DNA of 64,000 nt from Paracidovorax wautersii (GCF_900113035.1 NZ_FONX01000001.1:544776-608775), one strand, 5' to 3'; positions 34,449 to 45,630 are shown, counted from the first letter of the stretch. Made by a program: numbers and translations. The notes: generated by a model not told the origin, from the sequence alone.

Positions 34449-35210
34449 GATCACCCAGTCCACGAACTTCTGCGCATCCGCCGCCTTCACGTGCGGATGG
34501 CGCGCAGGGTTCACCACCATCACGCCGTACTGGTTGAAGAGCCGGCGGTCGCCCTGCACCAGCACCGCCAGCGCGGCGCGGTTCTTGAAGTTCAGCCAGG
34601 TGCCCCGGTCGGCCAGCACGTAGGCGCCGCTGGAGGCGGCGATGTTCAGCGCCGGGCCCATGCCGCAGCCGCATTCCTTGTAGCCGCGGCCCTTGCTGCC
34701 ATCGCCTACCGCCAGCTTCCAGTAGCGCAGCTCGGCCGCATGCGTGCCGCTCTTGTCGCCGCGCGAGATGAACTCGGCGTTGGCGGCGGCGATCTTGCCC
34801 AGTGCAGCGACGATGTCCTGGCCGCGCACGCCGGCGGGGTCCGCGGGCGGGCCGATCAGCACGAAGTCGTTGTACATGACCGGGTAGCGCTTGACCGCCC
34901 AGCCGTCGGCGACGAACTTCTCCTCGGCCGCCTGGTCGTGCACGAAGAGCACGTCGGCGTCGCCGCGGCGCGCCATGTCCAGCGCCTGCCCGGTGCCCAC
35001 GGCCACCACCTTCACGTCCAGGCCGCTGGCCTGCTTGAAGGCCGGCAGCAAGTGGCTGAACAGCCCCGACTGCTCGGTGGACGTGGTGGATGCCATGGTG
35101 ATCGACTGCGCCGACGCCACGCCCACGGTTGCTACCAAAACCGTAGCAGCCAGCGCTTTGCCCCAGGGCGCCAGCGGCCCGAAACCCTTGAAACCGTTCC
35201 AACACTTCAT
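34371..35210 (-). CDS. tupA: Tungstate ABC transporter substrate-binding protein TupA
   Basis: The 279-residue protein binds tungstate (possibly molybdate) in the periplasm. The TupA signature MASTTSTEQSGLFSHLLPAF follows the signal peptide cleavage near ASA-QSITMA. GTGQALDMARRGDADVLFVH and SRGDKSGTHAAE are also family landmarks. A dispersed hairpin repeat is read in frame as the hydrophobic core of the signal peptide. The ATG overlaps the tupC stop (ATGA), with GGAGAG upstream inside tupC. Confidence 0.93.
   Translation of the reverse strand: MKCWNGFKGFGPLAPWGKALAATVLVATVGVASAQSITMASTTSTEQSGLFSHLLPAFKQASGLDVKVVAVGTGQALDMARRGDADVLFVHDQAAEEKFVADGWAVKRYPVMYNDFVLIGPPADPAGVRGQDIVAALGKIAAANAEFISRGDKSGTHAAELRYWKLAVGDGSKGRGYKECGCGMGPALNIAASSGAYVLADRGTWLNFKNRAALAVLVQGDRRLFNQYGVMVVNPARHPHVKAADAQKFVDWVISPAGQASIADYKVGNEQLFFPNAQP
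35129..35172 (-). repeat. Dispersed hairpin repeat in the TupA signal-peptide region
   Basis: GCTAC-CAAAACC-GTAGC (35131-35147) is followed by AGCCAGCGCTTTGCCCCAGG. Read on the minus strand it encodes about residues 13-27 of TupA (WGKALAATVLVAT). Confidence 0.75.
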
Positions 35211-35950
35211 ACCATCTCTCCTTTGACGAACAGGCGGGCCGCTTCAGGCAGCGGCCCGTGGAAGAAATCGTGCACCGGCAGGTCGGCCATGATGCGGCCG
35301 TGCTCCAGGTACACCACGCGGCTGGCCAGGCGCTTGACCTGGCCCAGGTTGTGGCTGCTGAACACCATGGTGACCGGCTGCGCGGCACCAATGCCCGTGC
35401 CGGCGTGGCCGGCGGCGAACTCGGCCATCAGCGCCTCGACCTCGCGCTTGGCATGCGGGTCCAGGCTGGCGGTGGGCTCGTCCAGCAGCAGCAGATCGGG
35501 CCGGCGGGCCCAGGCGCGGGCCAGCGCCAGGCGCTGCTGCTGCCCGCCCGAGAGCGTGCGCGCGCTCTGCGCGGCGGCATCGGCCAGGCCCGCGCGGCCC
35601 AGGGCCTGCAGCGCGAGGCTCCGCGCCTCGGCCCAGCGCGCGCCGCCCAGCCACAGCCCCAGGGCCACGTTGTGCAGCGCACTGGTGCGCAGCATGAAGG
35701 GGCGCTGGAACAGCATGGCCTGGCGGCAGCCGGCATCGTGCAGCAGCTGCCCGGAGGTGGGCCGCACCAGGCCGTGCAGCACGCGCAGCAGGCTGCTCTT
35801 GCCGCTGCCGTTGGCGCCAACCAGGGCCAGGCGCTCGCCCGGCCACACGCGCAGGTCGATGCCGGCCAGCGCCTGCACCCGGCCGTGGCGCAGGCCCACG
35901 CCCTGCAAATCGAAAAGCGGCGCCCCCGCTGCGGCCGGCACGGCGCTCAT
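35207..35950 (-). CDS. tupC: Tungstate ABC transporter ATPase TupC
   Basis: The 247-residue ATPase has Walker A GANGSGKSS, Q-loop AMLFQRPFMLRTSALHNVAL, signature TLSGGQQQRLALARAW, Walker B LLLLDEPTASLD and H-loop MVFSSHNLGQ. The Q-loop phrase is typical of TupC/WtpC-like ATPases. It lies between tupB and tupA with 4-nt overlaps on both sides, so the three are translationally coupled. Confidence 0.92.
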   Translation of the reverse strand: MSAVPAAAGAPLFDLQGVGLRHGRVQALAGIDLRVWPGERLALVGANGSGKSSLLRVLHGLVRPTSGQLLHDAGCRQAMLFQRPFMLRTSALHNVALGLWLGGARWAEARSLALQALGRAGLADAAAQSARTLSGGQQQRLALARAWARRPDLLLLDEPTASLDPHAKREVEALMAEFAAGHAGTGIGAAQPVTMVFSSHNLGQVKRLASRVVYLEHGRIMADLPVHDFFHGPLPEAARLFVKGEMV

Positions 35951-36684
35951 GCCGCCACCGCCGCAGCGCCGGCGACGGCGGCGCCATCGGTGCGCTCGCG
36001 CCAGCGGCGCAGCCCTGCGATGCACACGTTCAGCGCCAGCACCACGGCCAGCAGCACCAGGCCCAGCGCCAGCGCCAGGGGCAAATCGCCCTTGCTGGTC
36101 TCCAGCGCGATGGCGGTGGTCATCACGCGGGTGAAGCCGTCGATGTTGCCGCCCACGATCATCACCGCCCCCACTTCGGAGATGGCGCGGCCGAACGCGG
36201 CGATGAGCACGGTGAGCAGCGCGTAGCGCTCGTCCCAGGCCAGCAGCAGGCTGCGCAGCAGCGGCCCGGCGCCCAGCGACTGCAGTTGCTCGCCATGGGC
36301 GCGGTCGGCGTCATCGACCACCTGGCGGGTCAGCGCGGTGACCACGGGCAGCACCAGCAGGGTCTGCGCCAGCACCATGGCCTTGAAGGAAAAGAGCCAG
36401 CCCCAGGCACCCAGCGGGCCGCTGCGCGAGAGCAGCAGATAGACGCCCAGGCCCACCACCACCGAGGGCACGGCCAGCAGCGTGTTGAGCACCGCGAGCA
36501 CCGCGCCGCGCCCGGGGAAGCGCGCCACGCCCAGCCAGGCGCCCAGCACCAGGCCCATGCCGCAGGCCAGCAGGCAGGCGGTGGCGCTGACGGACAGCGA
36601 GCGGCCGACGATGGTCCACAGCGCGGCATCGAGGGAGGTGAGCAGGTCGAGCGCAGTGGCCGCGCTTTGGGTCATCGTGGACAT
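35947..36684 (-). CDS. tupB: Tungstate ABC transporter permease TupB
   Basis: The 245-residue membrane protein carries the permease motif AVPSVVVGLGVYLLLSRSGP and the coupling EAA-type loop around LQSLGAGPLLRSLLLAWDER. The block GRAISEVGAVMIVGGNIDGF is typical of TupB. It is the first gene of tupBCA and is divergent from a ModE-HTH regulator 52 bp away. Confidence 0.93.
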   Translation of the reverse strand: MSTMTQSAATALDLLTSLDAALWTIVGRSLSVSATACLLACGMGLVLGAWLGVARFPGRGAVLAVLNTLLAVPSVVVGLGVYLLLSRSGPLGAWGWLFSFKAMVLAQTLLVLPVVTALTRQVVDDADRAHGEQLQSLGAGPLLRSLLLAWDERYALLTVLIAAFGRAISEVGAVMIVGGNIDGFTRVMTTAIALETSKGDLPLALALGLVLLAVVLALNVCIAGLRRWRERTDGAAVAGAAAVAA

Positions 36685-36695
36685 GGGTTGTGGGC

Positions 36696-36727
36696 TATCG
36701 TATGAAGCTCAGCAATGTCCAGCGATA
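36696..36727. promoter_or_regulatory. Candidate operator between tupB and its regulator
   Basis: TATCG (36696-36700) and CGATA (36723-36727) are inverted. A related direct repeat, TCGTATGAA and GCGATATGAA, overlaps them. The whole divergent intergenic gap is only 52 bp, so a shared operator must be near here. The arms are short. Confidence 0.35.
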
Positions 36728-36736
36728 TGAAATTCC

Positions 36737-37891
36737 GTGCATAGGGTCCAGCTTCACTACACGCTCAGCCGCGACGCGGGCGACGCACTCATCCGCAATC
36801 CCCTGCTCGACACCCTGCAGGCCGTCGCGCATCAAGGTTCCATCTCGGCGGCGGCGCGCGCGCTGGATCTCTCCTACCGCCATGTCTGGGGTGCTCTCAA
36901 GCGATGGGAAGACGAGCTGGGCGGCGAACTCATCGTCTGGGGCAAGGGCCAGTCCGCGCAGCTGAGCGAATTCGGCACCAAGCTGCTGTGGGCCGAACGC
37001 CAGGCCCAGGCGCGCCTGGCACCGCAGATCGAGGCGCTGCGCGCCGACCTGGAACGCGCCTTCGCCGTCGCCTTCGACGACCGCAGCCACGTGCTGACGC
37101 TCTACGCCAGCCACGACGACGCGCTGTCGGTGCTGCGCGCCCATGCCGCATCGAACGCGGCCGGCACGGCCGGCGGCGCACTGCACCTGGACATCCGCTT
37201 CACCGGCAGCGTGGACGCCATCCGCGCGCTCAACGAGGGCCGCTGCACCATCGCCGGCTTCCACACGCTGGAGCAGCCTTCGCCCGATTCGCTCGCCGCG
37301 CGCACCTACCAGCCGCTGCTGCAGCCCGGCCTGCACAAGATCATCGGCTTCGCGCGGCGCACGCAGGGCCTGATCGTGGCGCGCGGCAACCCGCTGGGCC
37401 TGCAGTCGCTGGCCGACGTGGCGCGCACCGGGGCGCGCTTCATCCACCGGCCGCTGGGCTCGGGCACCCGCGTGCTGCTGGGCGACCTGCTGGCCCAGGC
37501 CGGCCTGCAGCCGGGCGACATCGGTGCGGATGCCCCGGACGGCGAGCTGCATGTGGAGCCCTCGCACGGCGCGCTGGCGCAGGCCATCGCCTCGGGCGCG
37601 GCCGATGTGGGCATGGGCATCGAGCTGGCCGCGCGCGCGCGCGGGCTGGACTTCGTGCCCCTGGCGCAAGAGCGCTACCACCTGGCCTGCCTCAAGTCCT
37701 CGCTGGAGCAGCCCGCCACGCGGGCGCTGCGCGATCTGCTGCAGACCGCCGCCTGGCAGCAACGCATGGCGGCCATGCCCGGTTACGCGCCCATGCGCTG
37801 CGGCGAGGTGCTGGCCATGAGCCGCGTGCTGCCCTGGTGGAGCTTTCCGGCGGCGCGCCGGCGCCGCAGCCCGCCGGCCACGGGCGAGTGA
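36737..37891 (+). CDS. ModE-type HTH regulator with binding-protein-like domain
   Basis: The start is GTG. Residues about 20-110 form a ModE-like winged helix (LLDTLQAVAHQGSISAAARA, then LSYRHVWGALKRWEDELGG). The remainder (about 125-360) resembles a type II periplasmic-binding fold used as an effector domain (HRPLGSGTRVLLGDLLAQAG; SGAADVGMGIELAARA). No Mop/TOBE domain is present, unlike ModE at 23167. Position divergent from tupBCA suggests oxyanion-responsive control of tungstate uptake. Confidence 0.85.
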   Translation: MHRVQLHYTLSRDAGDALIRNPLLDTLQAVAHQGSISAAARALDLSYRHVWGALKRWEDELGGELIVWGKGQSAQLSEFGTKLLWAERQAQARLAPQIEALRADLERAFAVAFDDRSHVLTLYASHDDALSVLRAHAASNAAGTAGGALHLDIRFTGSVDAIRALNEGRCTIAGFHTLEQPSPDSLAARTYQPLLQPGLHKIIGFARRTQGLIVARGNPLGLQSLADVARTGARFIHRPLGSGTRVLLGDLLAQAGLQPGDIGADAPDGELHVEPSHGALAQAIASGAADVGMGIELAARARGLDFVPLAQERYHLACLKSSLEQPATRALRDLLQTAAWQQRMAAMPGYAPMRCGEVLAMSRVLPWWSFPAARRRRSPPATGE

Positions 37892-38040
37892 ATCGGGCGC
37901 GGCCGGCCGCAGCGCCGCGCCGCCGCAGGCCCTGGGCAAGCCCCGACCGGGGTGCCGCTTCAAGGAAAACCCCAATCCTGCGCGTCAGTCTTTTCTCAGC
38001 GGGCGGGCCTAGGATGCGCTGTAATCGCCCGACCCCGATT

Positions 38041-38065
38041 CACGGGCCCCATGCGCGGGCCCGTG
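38041..38065 (+). promoter_or_regulatory. Strong hairpin upstream of the TRAP operon
   Basis: CACGGGCCC and GGGCCCGTG form a perfect 9-bp stem with a 7-nt loop (CATGCGC). Two copies of TCACTCTG follow (38066 and 38077). With no T-run it is not a classic terminator; it could be leader structure of the TRAP mRNA or a transcript 3' end for the upstream regulator. Confidence 0.45.
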
Positions 38066-38106
38066 TCACTCTGCGTTCACTCTGATTACAAGACAGGAGA
38101 CAAGCC

Positions 38107-38646
38107 ATGTCAGGACTCCTCAGGCTGGCCATGGGCATGGACTGGATTTCCACCAAGCTCAGCAAGGTCGCCGGTTGGGCGGTGCTGGCCGCCGCCCTCA
38201 TTTCCGCGGGCAATGCGCTGGTGCGCTACGGCCTCGACATGAGCTCCAACGCGTGGCTGGAGATCCAGTGGTACCTCTTCGGCACCACCGTGATGCTGGG
38301 CGCGCCCGTGGTGCTCAAGCTCAACGAACACGTGCGCGTGGACATCATCTACGGCCGGCTCAAGGCGCGCGGCCAGGTGCTCATCGACCTGTTCGGCCTG
38401 CTCTTCTTCCTGCTGCCGGTGATGGGCCTGCTGACCTGGCTGACCGTGCCCTTCTTCTGGAACATGTACGTCACGCAGGAGATGTCCGGCAACATCGGCG
38501 GCCTGATCCGCTGGCCCGCCGGGCTGCTGCTGCCGCTGGGCTTCGGCGCCATGTTCCTGCAGGGCGTGGCGGAGATCATCAAGCGCGTGGCGGTGCTCAC
38601 CGGCCACCTGACGATGAACACCCACTACGAGAAGCCGCTGCAATGA
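38107..38646 (+). CDS. TRAP transporter small permease (DctQ type)
   Basis: The 179-residue protein has four predicted membrane helices and the DctQ-type segment WLEIQWYLFGTTVMLGAPVVL followed by NEHVRVDIIYGRL (motif abbreviated at the join). It partners the large permease 54 bp downstream. An AGGAG lies 9 bp before the ATG. Confidence 0.92.
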   Translation: MSGLLRLAMGMDWISTKLSKVAGWAVLAAALISAGNALVRYGLDMSSNAWLEIQWYLFGTTVMLGAPVVLKLNEHVRVDIIYGRLKARGQVLIDLFGLLFFLLPVMGLLTWLTVPFFWNMYVTQEMSGNIGGLIRWPAGLLLPLGFGAMFLQGVAEIIKRVAVLTGHLTMNTHYEKPLQ

Positions 38647-38700
38647 GCGCGGCCCGCACGAAGACGCCCACCCGATTCCTCAGCGCAAGGAACACCTAGC

Positions 38701-40238
<1,538 letters not shown>

Positions 40239-40242
<4 letters not shown>

Positions 40243-40769
40243 CGGCGGCAATGGCAGCCAGGCCTGCCGACCGGGGCACGCCAGGCGATGGCCGCAGCGA
40301 TGGCGGCGAGGCGGCCCCCGTCGATATCGAGAGCGCCGCCTTTCCGCCGCTGGTGCGCGCCCTGGCGGTGCTGATCGTCGCGGGCCTCGCGGCCTTCGCG
40401 CTCTGGTCGCTGCCGGCGCTGCGCGGGGCCGAATGGAACTTCACCGCCCTCTCCACCTTCGCGCTCGCGGCCGTGCTTATCGGCTGGGTGGGCTGGTGGA
40501 TGGTGTTCAGCCGCACGCGCTTCTGCGGCGACGCGGTGGTGCAGACCTGGCTCTGGGACAAGCGCGTGCGCGTGCAGGACGTGGCCACCTTCAAGATCGT
40601 GCACTGGCCCTGGCTGCAGGCCATCGTGGCGCCGCGCATGCTGGTGCGGCGGCGCGGCGGCGGCATCACCTGGGTGCATGCGGCCGATCCGGCGCTGCTG
40701 GTGGCCTTCGGCCAGGCCGTCATCCGCCAGGGCATGGCTCAGCCCGTTCCGCCGCCCGCTGCGGACTGA
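40239..40769 (+). CDS. Membrane protein of unknown function after TRAP permease
   Basis: I do not recognise the family. The 176-residue product has two membrane helices (about 37-58 and 68-90) followed by a soluble domain with TRFCGDAVVQTWLWDKRVRV and HWPWLQAIVAPRMLVRRRGG. The C-terminal part resembles a small PH-like beta domain only by its alternating pattern. The 4-nt overlap with dctM implies co-expression, perhaps as a TRAP accessory. Confidence 0.7.
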
Positions 40770-40792
40770 AGCGAGACAGCGCCGGCCATGAA

Positions 40793-40816
40793 AAAACCCC
40801 GCCTTGGCGGGGTTTT
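40793..40816. terminator. Bidirectional rho-independent terminator
   Basis: AAAA-CCCCGCC-TT-GGCGGGG-TTTT is a perfect stem with A- and T-runs on either side. It sits between the convergent TRAP permease operon and the TRAP binding-protein gene and would serve both. Confidence 0.9.
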
Positions 40817-40878
40817 CTGTTTCGGCCGATGGAAGCCGAGGGGCGCCGTGAAGGCGCCTTCGGCATCTGGCCCGGTTG

Positions 40879-41958
40879 CTACAGCTTCTGCGCCTGCATG
40901 AAGCGGTCGAAGGTGCCTTCGGTGAAGCGGAACCAGGCGTTCTCGTCGGCCAGGAATTTCGCGTAGTCGGGGTAGATCTTCTTCCACTCCGGGTTGCTGT
41001 TGTTCAGGTCCGCATAGATCTGCTGGGCCGACTTGAACGCGGCGTTCATCACGTCCTGCGTGAAGGGGCGTAGCTTGGTGCCGGAGCCCACGAGCTGCTT
41101 GATGGCCACGGGATTGCGCGCGTCGTACTTGGCCAGCATGGTCACGTGGGCATGCGAAGCCGAGGCCTCCACCACGGCCTTGTATTCGGCCGGCAGGCCT
41201 TCCCAGGCCTTGGTGTTGATGTAGAAGTCCAGCTGCGGGCCGCCTTCCCACCAGCCGGGGTAGTAGTAGAACGGCGCGACCTTGTTGAAGCCCAGCTTCT
41301 GGTCATCGTAGGGGCCGACCCACTCCAGCGCGTCGATGGTGCCCTTTTCCAGCGCGGGGTACAGGTCGGCGCCGGGGATGGACTGCGGGATCACGCCGAA
41401 GGGCTCCAGCACCTTGCCCGCGAAGGGGTTGGTGCGGAACTTCAGGCCCTTCAGATCGGCGACGGACTTGATCTCCTTGCGGAACCAGCCGCCCATCTGC
41501 GCGCCGGTGTTGCCACCGGGGAAGTTGATGATGTTGTACTTGGCGTAGAACTCGCGCATGAGCTTCAGGCCGTTGCCTTCGTACATCCATGCGTTCATCT
41601 GCCGGGCGTTGAGGCCGAAGGGCACGGCGCAGCCCAGGCAGAAGGTCGGGTCCTTGCCGTAGAAGTAGTAGGGCGCGGTGTGCGCCATCTCGACCGAGGC
41701 GCTCTGCACGCCGTCCACCACGCCGAAGGCGGGCATCAGCTCGCCGCCGGCATGCACTGAGATCTGGAACTTGCCGCCCGTGGCTTCGCTGACCTTCTTG
41801 GAGAACACTTCGGCCGTGCCGTAGATGGTGTCCAGCGACTTGGGAAAGCTCGATGCCAGGCGCCAGCGGATGGTGGCCTGCGCATGCACGGCGGGGGCAG
41901 CCCCGGCGGCGAGCACGCCGGCAACGCCCGCGTGCTTGAGGATGGAACGACGGTCCAT
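40879..41958 (-). CDS. TRAP transporter solute-binding protein (TakP-like)
   Basis: The 359-residue periplasmic protein begins MDRRSILKHAGVAGVLAAGA, a Tat-like signal with cleavage near VHA-QATIRW. WRLASSFPKSLDTIYG, KFRTNPFAGKVLEPFGVIPQ, and TIDALEWVGPYDD closely match the TakP branch, which binds 2-oxo acids such as pyruvate. This supports an oxo-acid substrate for the adjacent permeases. It is convergent with them rather than in the same operon. Confidence 0.92.
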   Translation of the reverse strand: MDRRSILKHAGVAGVLAAGAAPAVHAQATIRWRLASSFPKSLDTIYGTAEVFSKKVSEATGGKFQISVHAGGELMPAFGVVDGVQSASVEMAHTAPYYFYGKDPTFCLGCAVPFGLNARQMNAWMYEGNGLKLMREFYAKYNIINFPGGNTGAQMGGWFRKEIKSVADLKGLKFRTNPFAGKVLEPFGVIPQSIPGADLYPALEKGTIDALEWVGPYDDQKLGFNKVAPFYYYPGWWEGGPQLDFYINTKAWEGLPAEYKAVVEASASHAHVTMLAKYDARNPVAIKQLVGSGTKLRPFTQDVMNAAFKSAQQIYADLNNSNPEWKKIYPDYAKFLADENAWFRFTEGTFDRFMQAQKL

Positions 41959-42312
41959 GGATGATCTCCGATCTGATTGTGCGAAACCGCGGGCGCAGCC
42001 GGCGCATGGTGTGCGCTGCGAGCCCGTTGGCTGTTTGTTTCAGCCGGAAACGATTGTAGGAAGCGCCTTTGCGCGGCCCGTTGGGGGTTTTCCCGCGACG
42101 GCGGCGCGCCAGGCGCCTGGTTTCAGGCTTTTGCAAGCCTTGCGGCCGCACAGCCGCCCGCGCCCGTGCGCGCGCCCGCCGCCGGAGCGGGGGCGATCCA
42201 GGACACACTCAGGATGCGCGGGAGAAAAGATGCCCTACGGCGCAGCGGCGCAGCGGCGCAGCGAGCGAACAAGCCCAAGCCGGCGCCGGCAATGGCCGCG
42301 TCGGCCGCGCGT
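41959..42312 (-). other. Non-coding gap between dctP-type gene and dxs
   Basis: The 354-bp gap holds no supported gene. The TRAP binding-protein promoter must be in the left part. Just past the dxs stop, CGGCGCAGC is repeated three times (about 42238-42264). No clear dxs terminator with a T-run is seen. Confidence 0.5.
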
Positions 42313-44190
42313 TCAGCCGGCCAGGAAGCGCGCGCGGATGGAGGCTTCGATGCCAGCCGCGTCCAGCCCCTGCAGGGCCAGCAGGCGGGCCGGGTCGCCA
42401 TGCTCGATGAACACGTCGGGCAGGCCCAGATGCAGCAGCGGCAGCGTGATGCCGGCAGCGGCCAGCGCCTCGCCCACGGCGCTGCCGGCGCCGCCCATGA
42501 TGGCGCCCTCTTCCACCGTCACCAGCGCATCGTGGCTGGCGGCCAGTTCCTGCAGCAGGGCCGTGTCCAGCGGCTTGGCCCAGCGCATGTTGGCCACGGT
42601 GGCGTCCAGCGCATCGCCCGCCTGCAGCGCGGGATAGAGCAGCGTGCCGAAGGCCAGGATGGCGATGCGGCGCGGCGCGCTGCCGCCCGCCGTGCGGCGC
42701 ACCTCGCCCTTGCCGAAGGGCAGGCCCTCCAGGCTGGCGAGCGGTGCCACGCCCGCGCCGCTGCCGCGCGGGTAGCGCACGGCGACGGGGTGGTCCTGCT
42801 CGAAGGCGGTGGTGAGCAGCTGGCGGCATTCGCGCTCGTCGGCCGGGCAGGCCATGCTCATGTTGGGGATGCAGCGCACGAAGGGAATGTCGTAGGCGCC
42901 CGCATGCGTGGCGCCGTCGGCGCCGACCAGGCCCGCGCGGTCGAGCGCGAAGACCACCGGCAGGTTCTGCAGCGCCACGTCGTGGATGAGCTGGTCGTAG
43001 CCGCGCTGCAGGAAGGTGGAATAGATGGCGACCACGGGCTTGACGCCCTCGCAGGCCATGCCGGCGGCGAAGGTGACGGCATGCTGCTCGGCGATGCCCA
43101 CGTCGTAGTAGCGGCCGGGAAAGCGGCGCTCGAACTCCACCATGCCGGAGCCTTCGCGCATCGCGGGCGTGATGCCCACCAGGCGCTCGTCGCGCTCGGC
43201 CATGTCGCACAGCCACTGGCCGAAGACGTGGGTGAAGGTCTGCTTGGGTGGCGTGGCGGGCTTGACGATGCCCACGCTGGGGTCGAACTTGCCGGGGCCG
43301 TGGTAGGCCACGGGGTCGGCCTCGGCCAGCTTGTAGCCCTGGCCCTTCTTGGTGACCACGTGCAGGAACTGCGGGCCCTTCAGGCCCTTGATGTTCTCGA
43401 GCGTGGGGATGAGCGAGTCGAGGTCGTGCCCGTCGATGGGGCCGATGTAGTTGAAGCCGAACTTCTCGAACAGCGTGGCCGGCACGACCATGCCCTTGGC
43501 CTGCTGCTCCAGGCGCTTGGCCAGCTCCAGCAGCGGCGGCGCGTTCTTCAGCACGGTCTTGCCCACGTCGCGGGCCTTGGCGTAGAACTGCCCGCTCATG
43601 AGCTGGGCCAGGTAGCGGTTGAGCGCGCCCACTGGCGGGCTGATGCTCATGTCGTTGTCGTTGAGCACCACCAGCAGGTTGGCGTCGGCCACGCCGGCGT
43701 TGTTGAGCGCCTCGAAGGCCATGCCGGCGGTCATGGCGCCGTCGCCGATGATGGCGATCGCGTGGCGGTCCTCGCCGCGCTGGCGGGCGGCCAGCGCCAT
43801 GCCCAGCGCGGCCGAGATGCTGGTGCTGGAATGCGCGGTGCCGAAGGTGTCGTATTCGCTTTCGGCGCGCTGCGGAAAGCCCGAGAGGCCGCCCATCTGG
43901 CGCAGCGTGCCCATGCGGTCGCGCCGGCCGGTGAGGATCTTGTGCGGATAGGTCTGGTGGCCCACGTCCCACACCAGGCGGTCGCGCGGCGTGTCGAACA
44001 CCGTGTGCAGCGCGATGGTCAGCTCCACCGTGCCCAGGTTGGAGCTGAGGTGCCCGCCGGTCTGCGAGACGCTGTGCAGCACGAAGTCGCGCAGCTCGGC
44101 CGCCAGGTCCTTGAGCTCCGCACGCGACAGGCGGCGCAGGTCCGCGGGGTCGTTCACCGTCTGCAGCAGGGGATAGGAGTTCGTGGACAT
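42313..44190 (-). CDS. dxs: 1-deoxy-D-xylulose-5-phosphate synthase
   Basis: The 625-residue enzyme joins pyruvate and glyceraldehyde-3-phosphate in the first step of the MEP isoprenoid pathway. Landmarks: [20 protein letters not shown], the thiamine-diphosphate motif [15 protein letters not shown]...NDN, and the transketolase region [17 protein letters not shown] with the catalytic Glu. RYPRGSG follows. It is preceded by ispA and xseB on the same strand. A dispersed repeat occupies its immediate leader. Confidence 0.97.
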   Translation of the reverse strand: MSTNSYPLLQTVNDPADLRRLSRAELKDLAAELRDFVLHSVSQTGGHLSSNLGTVELTIALHTVFDTPRDRLVWDVGHQTYPHKILTGRRDRMGTLRQMGGLSGFPQRAESEYDTFGTAHSSTSISAALGMALAARQRGEDRHAIAIIGDGAMTAGMAFEALNNAGVADANLLVVLNDNDMSISPPVGALNRYLAQLMSGQFYAKARDVGKTVLKNAPPLLELAKRLEQQAKGMVVPATLFEKFGFNYIGPIDGHDLDSLIPTLENIKGLKGPQFLHVVTKKGQGYKLAEADPVAYHGPGKFDPSVGIVKPATPPKQTFTHVFGQWLCDMAERDERLVGITPAMREGSGMVEFERRFPGRYYDVGIAEQHAVTFAAGMACEGVKPVVAIYSTFLQRGYDQLIHDVALQNLPVVFALDRAGLVGADGATHAGAYDIPFVRCIPNMSMACPADERECRQLLTTAFEQDHPVAVRYPRGSGAGVAPLASLEGLPFGKGEVRRTAGGSAPRRIAILAFGTLLYPALQAGDALDATVANMRWAKPLDTALLQELAASHDALVTVEEGAIMGGAGSAVGEALAAAGITLPLLHLGLPDVFIEHGDPARLLALQGLDAAGIEASIRARFLAG

Positions 44191-44192
44191 AT

Positions 44193-44238
44193 GCTACTTT
44201 TTCTATAGCTATCAGCGCAGTGACTGTCTGCGCTGGCA
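44193..44238 (-). repeat. Dispersed hairpin repeat in the dxs leader
   Basis: GCTAC-TTTTTC-TATAGC (44193-44209) is followed by a clear second stem, AGCGCA ... TGCGCT. It ends 3 bp from the dxs start codon, so it would form structure over or beside the translation start. Confidence 0.7.
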
Positions 44239-44303
44239 GCCGATTCGATTCAAATTCGCCGGACCGGCGCCCCAGGCTCGGGGCCCGGGGCGCACGCGGC
44301 CCG

Positions 44304-45209
44304 TCAGTGCGAGCGGTGGACCACCATGTCGGCCAGGGCCGTCAGCGCGCGGGTGTCGGGCAGGCCGCTATCTTGCAGTGCGCCGCGTGCTTCGGCCAGC
44401 AGCTCGGCGGCGAGGGTGCGGGCGCGCTCCAGGCCCATGAGCGAGACGTAGGTGGGCTTGTCGCTCGCAGCGTCCTTGCCGGCCGTCTTGCCCAGCGTGG
44501 CGGAGTCGGCCGTCACGTCGAGGATGTCGTCCACCACCTGGAAGGCCAGCCCCAGCGCCGCGCCGTAGCGCATCAGCGCCTCCAGCACGGGGGCGGGAGC
44601 GCTCGCGCAGGCGGCGCCCATGGCCACGCTGGCCTGCAGCAGCGCGCCGGTCTTCAGGCGGTGCATGCGGCGCAGCCGGGTTTCGTCCAGATCCACGCCG
44701 ACGCTGGCCAGGTCGATGGCCTGGCCGCCGGCCATGCCTTCGTAGCCCGCGGCACGGGCCAGCAGGCGGCACAGCTGCGCCTGCACGGCGGGCGGCACCT
44801 CGTCGCCCTCGGGCGTGAGCAGCTCGAAGGCCAGCGCCTGCAGCGCGTCGCCGGCCAGCAGCGCCTGGGCTTGGCCGAACTGCACATGCACCGTGGGCTT
44901 GCCCCGGCGCAGCACGTCGTTGTCCATGCAGGGCATGTCGTCATGCACCAGCGAATAGGCGTGGATGAGTTCGATGGCGCAGGCGGCACGCAGCGCGGCT
45001 TGGGGCTGGCCGCCCACGGCATCGCTCGCGGCCAGCACCAGCAGCGGGCGCAGGCGCTTGCCGCCGTCCAGCACGGCGTAGCGCATGGCTTCGCCCAGCC
45101 CGGCGGGCGCGTCGGCCCTGACCCAGCCCGAGAGGGCCTCTTCGACGCGGGCGAGCTGCTCGCGGCTCCAGCCGTTCAGGTCGAAAGCTGTGGCGTGGGC
45201 CATCGTCAT
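44304..45209 (-). CDS. ispA: Polyprenyl (farnesyl) diphosphate synthase
   Basis: The 301-residue synthase has the first Asp-rich motif in [13 protein letters not shown] and the second in [23 protein letters not shown] near the N-terminus and GQAIDLAS are also typical. It condenses DMAPP/GPP with IPP. The start at 45209 is supported by the 4-nt ATGA overlap with xseB; ATGs at 45221 and 45203 are alternatives. Position between xseB and dxs is the classic isoprenoid cluster. Confidence 0.95.
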   Translation of the reverse strand: MTMAHATAFDLNGWSREQLARVEEALSGWVRADAPAGLGEAMRYAVLDGGKRLRPLLVLAASDAVGGQPQAALRAACAIELIHAYSLVHDDMPCMDNDVLRRGKPTVHVQFGQAQALLAGDALQALAFELLTPEGDEVPPAVQAQLCRLLARAAGYEGMAGGQAIDLASVGVDLDETRLRRMHRLKTGALLQASVAMGAACASAPAPVLEALMRYGAALGLAFQVVDDILDVTADSATLGKTAGKDAASDKPTYVSLMGLERARTLAAELLAEARGALQDSGLPDTRALTALADMVVHRSH

Positions 45210-45451
45210 TCCTGCGTCCATGTCTGCAGCGTGCCTTCGTCCAGCACCTTGATCTGGTCCTGCACGGCCTGCAGGCGGCCCCGGCAGAATTCGAGCAGCG
45301 CCGCGCCACGCTGGTAGCCCGCCAGCATCTGGTCGAGCGGCAGCTGGCCCGATTCGATGCGGCCCACGAGCTGCTCCAGCTCTTCCAGAGCGGCTTCGTA
45401 GCTGACGGGATCGGAGGGGGTCTTGGCGGAAGCGGCGGCGGCCTTGGGCAT
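45206..45451 (-). CDS. xseB: Exodeoxyribonuclease VII small subunit
   Basis: The 81-residue protein contains [40 protein letters not shown] and a C-terminal helical segment, all typical of XseB. With XseA it forms a single-strand exonuclease. The start at 45451 gives the usual size; longer in-frame upstream sequence is not conserved-looking. Confidence 0.95.
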   Translation of the reverse strand: MPKAAAASAKTPSDPVSYEAALEELEQLVGRIESGQLPLDQMLAGYQRGAALLEFCRGRLQAVQDQIKVLDEGTLQTWTQE

Positions 45452-45610
45452 GGGTGGGGTGCGGCGGAGGGAGCGCGCTGTCAAAACCGCTGATTCTAGG
45501 GCTTGAGCCTGCGCCGGCCGAACCATGCCGCCCCTGGCGCGCCGCTGCTGGCGGGAGGGGCGGCAGGCCTGCAATACACGCACCGGACGGCCGGAAATAA
45601 CCCCACCGGC

Positions 45611-45616
45611 TACAAT
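45611..45616 (+). promoter_or_regulatory. -10 box upstream of the Rieske gene
   Basis: TACAAT on the plus strand. The -35 region is poor. Transcription from here would pass into the hairpin at 45631-45672. Confidence 0.4.
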
Positions 45617-45630
45617 CCCATTCCTCTCGA

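Noticed and set aside
42238-42264. Three copies of CGGCGCAGC
   Set aside because: A short simple repeat in G+C-rich intergenic DNA, with no sign of function.
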